64,000 bases of DNA. Source: Sarcocystis neurona. Lineage: Eukaryota; Apicomplexa; Conoidasida; Eucoccidiorida; Sarcocystidae. The translations under genes were made by a program, and so were the position numbers. The notes beneath the pieces are model-generated. The model had not been told where the DNA came from. It was given only the letters and a program-made list of their open reading frames with translations, and did not search any database. Positions within the stretch are counted from its first letter, which is position 1. Each line of letters begins with the position of its first letter. The stretch is taken from assembly GCA_000727475.1 (NCBI GenBank), contig KL647289.1, positions 163,070-227,069 of the forward strand, given 5' to 3'. Positions 37,801 through 47,700 of the stretch are shown here, one piece after another.

Positions 37801-38961
37801 CAAAGCGTTCCCTCCTCCACCCAGTGCTGAAGGCGGGGACGACAGCCCGGTGCTCCGGTCGCGGGTTGTACTTCACTCGTTCGACGGTGACGGTGGAGCT
37901 GGATCGGCGGCAGACTTTTTCTTCCTTCTCTTACGTGATATATCTCCGTTGTGCCCTGCATTATTTTTCTCGGTATGTGCTAGGATTTTCTAGTGCAAAT
38001 CAGTCACTTCTTCCTTGTGTCTGCCCTTTCTTCGAAAAGGAGTCAAAATTACTTTGTGAGCTCATTAGCTTTTCTCCCCTCGATCCATTTAAATATCCGT
38101 TTTCACCCTTTTTCGCTCTGCTACAACACCGTGGTGTGAAACACATGCGTGCTCGTCGCCGTATCGTGTATCACTTGTTTGTCCGGAATACGCTGCAGCT
38201 TTGTCTTCCCGTTTCTTTAGCTGCACACGCCCTCCACGGGGCCACGCGTGTGCGGCGGCACCGATTAGTTGGAGATTCACAGATACCGGCGCTTCCCAGT
38301 TTTATCTTTGTCGTCTCCAACTCATATTTTTTTTTCGCAATTACGAAGGCTGTCGCCTTTATGTTCTCCCACCTTCTCTCCACTCCCAGCACTCGTATTC
38401 ACAGGGAGCCTGGCGATCACTCCTCTTTGCATGCCGCCGTTGGCCGCCTTTGTTTATATATATATATATATATATATATCCGTAAAGACATGAGACATAT
38501 GTGTGTGCGTCAGTGTGCATCAACCACGGAGAATCGCAGTTTCTGGCGAGCAGACCTTGAAGTGATTTGTCCCGCGTAGCCGAACAGAACTCCAGTTACA
38601 TTTTTGAATAGAGACGTTTTCCCTCCATTCTTCGTATCCTCCCTCCTCGAGTATCAGAATATGCCCCCGCACAATTGACAAATGTGGACCTGTACATACA
38701 GCGGATAGCTCTGTTTCTTGCTGCGTGCTTGTCTGACGCTTCACCACTCTCTTAGCTTTTCCTGAATGGACTTCGTCCGGACTCCGTTTCACGTTGCATC
38801 TCCTCCTCCCTTTGACATCTTGTCCACCTTCTTTCAGCTTCTCTCTCTTTCCGGAAGTACTCCCTGAGCCGTCTGACTCCCACTTCGCATTCGCTGCTGC
38901 TCCATCCGCTTCCGTCCCAGGTGCCCCTTCCCCGCCCACCCGTCTGTTTGCAGCAGTAAAA
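30724..38961. other. Repeat-poor interval between divergent BTB and PSMB5 genes
   Basis: This 8.2-kb interval separates the first exons of two divergent genes. It has almost no microsatellites except (TA)n at 34770-34806 and 38455-38479. Open frames are short and scattered, with no convincing splice-linked exons. The longest is plus 37752-38579 (275 codons, no ATG at its start, no domain), which may be chance or lie in the PSMB5 5' region. It probably contains both promoters, but I cannot point to a defined core element. A compound hairpin lies at 35874-35905. Confidence 0.6.
35874..35905. repeat. Compound inverted repeat (two alternative hairpins)
   Basis: AGAAGGTCGCT (35874-35884), loop AGAA, then AGCGACCTTCT (35889-35899) form a perfect 11-bp stem. 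The overlapping pair GTCGCTAGAA (35879-35888) and TTCTAGCGAC (35896-35905) forms a mutually exclusive 10-bp stem. It sits in the repeat-poor divergent interval, 3.1 kb upstream of the PSMB5 start codon. The function is unknown. Confidence 0.85.
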
Positions 38962-41743
38962 ATGGCGTACGCAGCGCAGCTGTCTTTCCTCGACGACCCG
39001 TGCCGACTTCTCAGGAACTCCGGGAAAGAAGCGCTCTGCGACGCAGAAACAACAGCGAAACGGGAACTTGAGGATCTGGTGGAGATGGGAAAGCCGCTCA
39101 CATTTGGCTTGGCCGCCGTCCAGCAGGTGGGAAACTCCTAAACCTCTCGAACACACTGTCTTTTCTTCTTCGGCGTTTGCGTATCTCCGTCGAGCTGCCA
39201 GTAACGATTTGCACCAGGGGACGGCATTCTGCGCTAGTTCCACGCGAAAGTCAAATACGAACATAAATTAGACTCTCTGAACGAAGCATAACCACTCGAG
39301 GAGAACAGCAACGGGAGAGCGTGTCTTTACGTGTCGCAAATTTGCACAGGGAAAGAGGCTGGTGGTAATACAACAGTGTTGCCCGGAAAAATGCGCACGG
39401 GACAAGGGAGAGAACATACCTCAGACCACACCTGTATAAACGAAAGGGTCGCAAAAGAAGTGACTTTCCTTCGTTTTGACCGGAGAATTCCACTCCTGAG
39501 CTGCACCCAAGACGGAAGGAAAACCAACCTAGAGGACAAGACAGTGCCCGTAGACGTTTCACACAGCACGTGGATGCCGCTGCCGGAAGAAAGGAGTGCA
39601 CTTCACCTATATTTGCTTTTCTACATACACACATATATGAAGATGTATATTGCGCGTATGTGTGTGTGTGTCTATACGTACGTAGATATATGTTAATACC
39701 TGCGTGCGTAACGCTCGAGTCTCCTGTGTCTATCTCTGTTCTCACCACTGCAGCAGTCCGTCTTTCTCTTTCACGGTCCCCCTGCTGGGCCACTACAGCA
39801 GGCCGTCTTCTCCTATTTATGGACTTCTTCTGGATCACTGCAGCAGTCTTTTTCTTCTTACCTGCTCCTCCTGAATCTCGGCAGCAGACTGCTTATTTTT
39901 TCTGTATATCTCTTCCTCTCCTTCCTCGAATCTGTGTGCGGGGGTGTCTATACGCCTGTCCACAACTGTCTCTATGAATATGCTAACAATACGCCTACGA
40001 AGAGACACTAAGTCTACGTGAAGTCTATGACGCGTGTACATGTTGATAGATAATATGTGTGCACACCACATATATATGTGTGTCTGTGTTTATACATCTC
40101 TCCCTCTGTTCTTCTCTGAGTGAATACGCGCGTATCTCGTTTTAATCTACACGCGTATATGCTGGCGCCCGTGTCCGCGACGCATATGTCGGTATGTGTA
40201 AATCTCGCTCTGTATATATCTGTATATATATACATATATATATATATACATATATATATATACATATATATATACATATATATATATACATATATGCAGC
40301 CATACATGTGTGGGCATTGTGAATATAGACGTATGTATATGTACATCTGTAATGTGTACGCACGTGCATGTACTTCTGCAATGACTCTATATGTATATGT
40401 TGCCGTAGATTCATTTCTTGTGTGTCCTCTGTGTGGGTGTGTATAATACGTGTGTCTGCCTATAGCAAATATGTATGCCTACGTGTGTACGCATCCATCT
40501 GTTAACCTTCTGGTAGTACGCATGTATAAAACATACTCACATGTATATATGTATATATGTGTATGTTGGTGGCCGGCTCGTCAGTGTCAGACGCGCTGTG
40601 AAGTGTGTCTCTATAGCGTAGAAAATAGATATTATCAGCGATTCGAATATAAAGAGGCGGTACTGGGGAGTTTTGTAGAAGTGGGGCTGTGTGCGTCTCT
40701 ACATAACGCGAACGAGGAAGACACAAGGAAATGCCGTACTTCATCCAGAGCCAGGAAGCTACGAAAGAAGAAGAGTTGCAGGTACTTCCCGCGTCGCACA
40801 AAGAAAGGAGAGAGATGAATGAATTTACGCGCGTCTTTTCGACGAAAAAGTACTTTTTGCTTTGACTCTCTGGAAAGGAAACCACGGCGGAGAGCGCTTC
40901 CCGCATGTGGAAACAGAGACGCAGATACTGCTGCTGCTGCTTTTTCTCTTCTCGTGGAGAAGGAGTGGGAGCTACGGCGTTAAATGCCAGTCACAGATTT
41001 TCTTCGTTGCGTGGGTATGCGAGAGAAAGGAGAAGTCAACAAAGACTCTTCCTTTCTTTGTGTTTGTCTCTCTGCTGTGTCGCGTCGATGTAGCGGTTAG
41101 AGCAGGGGAAACTACGTGCACAGATGTATACATAAAGAGGAAAATCAAGAAGAGGAAGCAGCAACAGCAGCGGCAGCAACCTCAGCGGTGACTGCGATAA
41201 CCACAGCAGCAACAGCACCGCAGCAGCGGCAGGAATACCAGCAGCAACAGCAACAGCTGCACTACCAGCACCAGCGACAGCAGCAGCAGCAACAGCAACA
41301 CCGGCAACAGCAACACCGGCAACAGCAACACCAGCAGCAACAGCAACACCAGCAGCAACAGCAACACCAGCAGCAACAGCAACACCAGCAGCAACAGCGG
41401 CAGGACCGTTTCCGGTTATCTCTATGAGCTCTCTTGGCAGTTACTGTTTTCGTATATCCATGTACGTATTTGTGTATATGTGTATGTGTCCATGAGCAAA
41501 CGTATATGGAACTGTATACGTGTGTATATATACGTGTCTAGGCATATAAACGTATACGAATACGTATGCAAATGTATGCGTATGTTCTGGAGTGTCAACA
41601 TAGTCTCTCTCTCTGTGGGTGTGTGGAGCTCTCTCTGTATATATTTATACCTCTCTACGTGTATCTGTGTATATCTCTCTCCGTCTACGCACATCTGTAT
41701 ATACGCGTATTTATGTGTACATACGTCTGTATGTGTGTATGTA

Positions 41744-41776
<33 letters not shown>

Positions 41777-44700
41777 GTAGACACAGACACGTATGTGTAC
41801 ATGTCTACGTCTGTTTGTGTATATCTCTTCCCCTCTTTGTGGCTCTGTCTCTCTTTCTGTCTCCTTTTAAATATATATATACGTGTGTATATATGTACTT
41901 CCGTTGAAGCATGCGCCAAGTATCATATAGTAAGTGTGATATTCCATGTATGTATAGACATGTGTGTAGACCTCATGTGGGATGGGGGTGAAGAGGCCAG
42001 CGGGGTTTCGTCGTGAGTACTGCTGCTGGGCAGCTGTCGTGGGACCGCCGATGTGTTGCTGCTGATGCTGCTGCTGCTTTTTTTCAGCCGGCGAGTTTCG
42101 CCGCTTCACTTTTCAAGTCGCCTCGCGCCTTCTCGTCGCTCGACTTCTCTGCTGCAGCCGGCTTCTGTCCGCCGTCCGCAGCAGCAGGAGCACCGCCGAA
42201 TCTCCTGCAGATGAAGAAGGGGACCACGACGCTTGCTTTTGTCTACAAGGTGAAGTATTTCGTGCTTCTCCGCTACCCTCTCTCTATCGCGCCTGTATTA
42301 CACCGTTGTCTGCTCACGAAGGGTGAATCTCCCACTCTCTCTTTGCTGTCTCCGCCTATAGAGACGTCTACATATGCATCGCGCAGCACGTACATATATC
42401 TGTTTTTTTCTGTCTCCGCGTATGTACAGCGGTCTGTATGTCCACCCCGCAGCACCTACAAGTATACGTACATATGTCTCACACACACACGTACGAGCGT
42501 GGCGCGGCTGTCTGTGAGTGGATTTCTCTTCAACGAAGGAAATGCATGCGCGTTGTTCGTCCTCTTCCTCTGCTCGTCTCTCTCTCTGTGTCTACTCTTC
42601 TCTATCCGCAGACCAGCAAAGAAAGTATGATGCCTGTCACTTTCCTTCTTTTTGATGTTCGTGGATGAAAAAGGTGATCCCGTTCTATCTTCCCCTTCCT
42701 TCTCACTTTCTCTCCGTACTAACTGGACAATGCCTTCGAGAGAGAGGAAGACGCCTGCTGTCGGTCCCTTTATCTCCCTACTTCGTTGAGGAGATATTCA
42801 GCAGGACATCGGCTTGCACAGAGAGAAATAAGCCTGCCTTCGGCTCTTGCTCTTCCTCTCTTTGTGTAAATATTTAGGTAGAAAGTGACTTCAACAGAGA
42901 GAGAGACGCCTGCCTTCCGTGTCCCTCTCTCTCTATGTGTGTGTGTGTGTATGTGTATACATCGCACCTTGTAGATAACGACAAACAAGATGCTTCAGTT
43001 TTTCAGAGAGGTGTATTTGTGTTTGCGTCCGCACCGTTGTGCTGCTGGTGCTGCTGTGTTCCTGTTCGTGGGCTGCTGTTCCTCCTCCTGCTGGTGCTCG
43101 GTTCCACTGTTTTGGCTGCTGGTCTCTCTGCAGCTGCGTGTCCTTTTTTCTCTGCTGTGGTGCCGCGTGGAGGACTTGACGCGCCCGCTGCCGCGCTGCA
43201 GCTCTGACTCTTACGCGCTGAGACTTCGTGCTTCTGTCGTGCTCTTCGCTTTGTTGTGACGTATGTGTTGCTGCCGGTGCTGCTGTTGCTGTTCGCTGCG
43301 ATGTGCTGCTGCTGCTGTTGTTCCTGCGGTTCCTGGTCGCCTCGGCTGCTGCTGGCGTAGGGGGGAATAATCGTCGCCGTGGACAGCAGAGCGTCCATGG
43401 GGACGTACGTTAGCAGCCAGACCGTCGTCAAAATCAATATCATCTCTGATATCATCCTCGGTAAGGCTTGGCCTATGCTGCTACTGCTACTGCGCTGCAG
43501 TTGCTGCTGCAGCTCCTTCCGCCTGACGCTCCTGCAGAGAGGTCTGCTGCTGACCGCCTGCTGCTCCGCTGCTGTTGCAGGTTCTTCAGCATCTGTTTGC
43601 GTCTGTGTGAAGTGCTGCTCCAACTTGTGCTGCGACTGCTGCTGCTGCTCCTCCTGCAACTCGGCGGCCCTCTGGCCGCTGCTGGCGCTGATGCGTTTCA
43701 TGCCTGGCCGCGCCTGCTGCCCTCTCTCACCAGCTTTTCTCTCGCGGGTGGCTGCTGCTACGGGGTGGCTCTTGCCGTTGTTGCTGCTACTGCTGTTGCT
43801 ACTGCTGTTACTGCTACTGCTGCTGCTGTTGCTGCTCCTGCTGTTACTGCTGCCGCTGTTGCTACTGCTGCTGCTGTTGTTGCTGCTGTTGGTGCTGTTG
43901 TGCGTGTTTAGGGACCATGGCCGGCGGTGCAGCTGATTGCGCGTATTGGGAGAGACACTTGGGTTTGCTCTGCAGACTCTTCCAACTTCGCAACGGCGTA
44001 GGTGTTTCTCTTTTCCTTATTCATCACTTCTTCTTCCCCACCATCTCAAACGTGTGATGAAAAACAGCTTCTCTTAGCAACAAGTGCGTATATAACGATA
44101 GGGTGCACCTGCACATGCGTATTTCTCTCCACACATATATATGTTTGCCTACATCTACAAACAGATGCATGCGTTCTACACATGTATATATATTCAGTCT
44201 GACATATATACAGATGAGTGCGTATTTGGCTAGACGTGTATACAGGTGTGTATGATATACTCGGCTATACGTTGACACACATATACATATAAATATATAT
44301 ATATATCTATGTATTCAACTAGATATATGTACCGACGTATATATGTGCATTCGGTGAAACAGATATACACATATATATATATATATATTCCCTTATTCAG
44401 ACCTAGATACAAATGTAAGTGTATTTGATATATATATATATATATATATTTGTGTAGATATCTGTACAGGTGCGCATGCATCTATATATATATTCTCGCA
44501 GAGAGAGGAAGTGGTGGGTGCCTGATTGCAGGAGAGGATGTGGGCGGCGTTGGTAGGCGCTTGCATGGGGGAAGTTCGTTTTCGCGAGCTGCTGCTGCCG
44601 CCTTTTTTTTTATATTTCAGCGTGTAACTACTTCTGCGCATGCGACTCTCTTCCTGTAAATTCGGGCAGCTCTTCCGTGGCCGGCCACACATATATACGT

Positions 44701-47700
44701 TTCTTCATAGACTCGAATATGTCTGCCCTATTTCCGCGCCAAGCTACATGTATTCCAGTAGTATGAAGCCGGTAACATTCATATAGAAGCATATGTCTCT
44801 ATACATATGGAGCAGCCAAATTATACACACACAATATCCTTCAGTATGGAAAGCCGAGGATTACCATACATATCTATATATAGGGAGCCAAAGTGTCCAC
44901 CTATATACATATATATGTGTGAAGCCCAGAACAAATATATATATGTATCTCTCCCCATATATACATATATGCAGCCAAATTATATCTAGTAATGGGAAGC
45001 CGAGAATCCCCATATACATATATATATGTGCATGTATGTTCAGCGAAGGAGGTGTGGGTCTCTGTGCTTCTACGTACGTGTGTGGCTGTGTAGAACAGGC
45101 GTAGAGATATTATGTCACGTGTGCTGCTTGCAGCAGCCTGAGTATGTGTATGTCCGCATGCAGGTGCTTTCTATATCTTCATGTAGGGCTGTTGAGGGGG
45201 CGTAGATATATGTGAACTTTTGATGCGTATAGCAGAGAGAAAGAGAGAGAATATGTGTGGGTGATATGCCTGCAGGAGCCGATCCCCGTCGCTGCTGCTT
45301 CAAACATGCTCGCTAATATCTTTTATCACTGGCGAGGCTACGGACTCTGCTGCGGTAAAGACTCAACAGCTAGTTTCTTCTCTTGTTAACAGCTGCTTTC
45401 TTATTCGTTTTCTCTCCTTTTCTTCCCCTCTCGCTCGCTCCTGCTGCTCCACTTCCTCTTCCTCTCTTGGCCTTCTTCTTTCGCCAGTCTTCTCCTGCCT
45501 CTTTGCTGCTGCTGCTGTTCCTCTTCTCGTGATTCTTTCCCCTTCAGTTGCCTCTTTGCTGTTGTTGCTCCTGTTCCTCTTCTCTTCCTTCTCCCGATTC
45601 TTTCCTTCTGCTGCTCCTCTGCCGTTGCTGCTGCTTCTTCTCGGCCTGCGTGCGGTGCCGCAAGAGGTGGAGCTGCTGCTGCTGCGTCGCTTTTGCTGCT
45701 GCGTCGCTTTTGCTGCTGCTGCTGTTGCCTTTGCTGTTGCGGATAACCGGGTTTCTCTGTGCGCCTCTCTGCCCGTATCTCCCCCCCCCACCCGTTTATC
45801 CTCATGACGTCCTTTTTCTGTCTTGACCCGTGAAAAGTTATCACCCGTGCGGTAGTCTGCTGCTTCTCCTCACCCTCCCTTTGCCTCCTCCTCCGTCTCC
45901 TCCCCCGCCGTACAAGAAGCAGCAAAATTTCTTCTTTTGTCGCGTATCGCCTCCTCTGCACGTGCCCTCTGCCCCCGTGATGCTCCTCTCCCCTCGTCAT
46001 GCACTTCCACGTGTGTATGTGCGTGTGCTGCAGCTCTTCCTTTGCTGCGTCCCTCCTCCGTTTCAACTTCTCTGTCTTGTGGCCCTCTTCTGGCAAGGCG
46101 CGTGTGCTGCCCACCACTGATGCCTCTTCCCTTCTATTTTGATGTCCTTCTTCTTCGTCTTTTCTGCCCAGGCAGCTGTGTGCTCCCCACCGTCACGACT
46201 CGCTGCGTCTTCCTTTGAGGACAGACATTCACGCAGTTTCGTCTCCCTTCTCTCTTCGCTCTACTTTTTCCGCTGCCTCTCTAACACCGGCCGTCCTCTA
46301 CATCTCTCCATCTATATATATGTGTGTGTGTCTCTTCCCGTCTCCCCCTTCTTCTGTCTCTCTTTTGCTGTATATATATATATGTCTCTTGCCCTGTCTC
46401 TGTATATATATATATATATATATGTATATGTCTCTCTTCCCGTCTCCCTCTTCTTCTGTCTCTGTTTTGCTGTCTCCTTGTGTCTCATCATTTCTCTCTG
46501 ATTTTCCCGTCTTCAATTTTCCGTCCCCTTCTCTGTCACTGTCGCTCTCGAACGCCAACAACTTCTCTCCCGTCTGTACGACCGAGGAGACTCGGGTGAC
46601 TGTCCGCTTCTCTTCTTCTCTCGATCTCTCCCTATTCACCTCCGACGTTGTCTTCCGTTCTGCTGCGTTTGTGCTTCTCTTTCCGTTGGAAACGCGTGCA
46701 TGCCCTCGTCCAGGGACTATGATCGCCGGATGGAACTTAAACTGCGAAGAGCCGGAACTCTATTTCGTCGACGACAAAGCCACGCGGTCAGGACGACAGG
46801 AACAGCAGCAGGGACAACAGCAGCAGCAGGGACAACAGCAGCAACGACAGCAGCCGCAGCAGGGACAACAGCAGCAGCAGGGACAACAGCAGCAGCAGGG
46901 ACAACAGCAGCAGCAGGTACAACAGCAGCAGCAGGGACAACAGCAGCAACGACAGCAGCCGCAGCAGGGACAAAAGCCGCAGCAGGGAGAACAGCAGCAG
47001 CAGGGAGAACAGAGACAGCCGCAGCACCACGGTAGTGCCACGTATTTATATATATGTGTAGGGACAGCTGCATATGTGTATACGTATATGTGTCTGTGTA
47101 TTTAGCACGGCATACATGCCCACCACCTGTATATCTTATAGGTGCCCCTCCACATATATGTACATCTGACTGCAGCTCTCTCTTTCCGTTTTCTCTGTCC
47201 ATCTATGTTGCGTCCATACACATCTATAAATCTACGTGTCTGTAGATTTATAGATAGATAGGTAGATTTATACGTATATTTGTCTCCGATATGTCTTGCG
47301 TTTACACGTAAATAAATCTATATATATCTGTATATATATAATCGTGTTAACTGTCTTCATCTGTAACTCATACATATATATATATATCCATGTATTTGTA
47401 TCTATATATATGTAATTCATATGTGTATATACCTATCTATCTGTATATTGTGCGTATGTGTATATATGTAGCTGTCGGGATACGTGTGTGTGGATATATA
47501 TACATATATATGTATATGTATATGTATGTATGTATGTGTATGTGTATGTGTGGAGAGATGGAGGAAGAGGGATATCTTCGTTTTTTGTGTATTTTATACT
47601 TTTTGTGTGTTGTTCGGGAAACTTGTTGCTTTTTATATCTTTGTCTCTTTCCTGCTTTGCTGATGTGTGCGCTACAGAATCAAAGGGCAGCTCTTCTCCT

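Noticed and set aside
28000..38500. Telomere-like TTTAGGG arrays as a cause of segment boundaries
   Set aside because: I saw no tandem run of AAACCCT or TTTAGGG in the window, only isolated chance matches.
37752..38579. 275-codon plus-strand frame upstream of PSMB5
   Set aside because: It begins without an ATG, has no domain, contains a TA array near its end and is not linked to exon 1 by splice sites; not called as a gene.
45363..46117. Arg/Glu/Gln-rich minus-strand frames
   Set aside because: Complement of the CTG and CTCTTC sequence in PSMB5 intron 5; the plus-strand gene is certain here.
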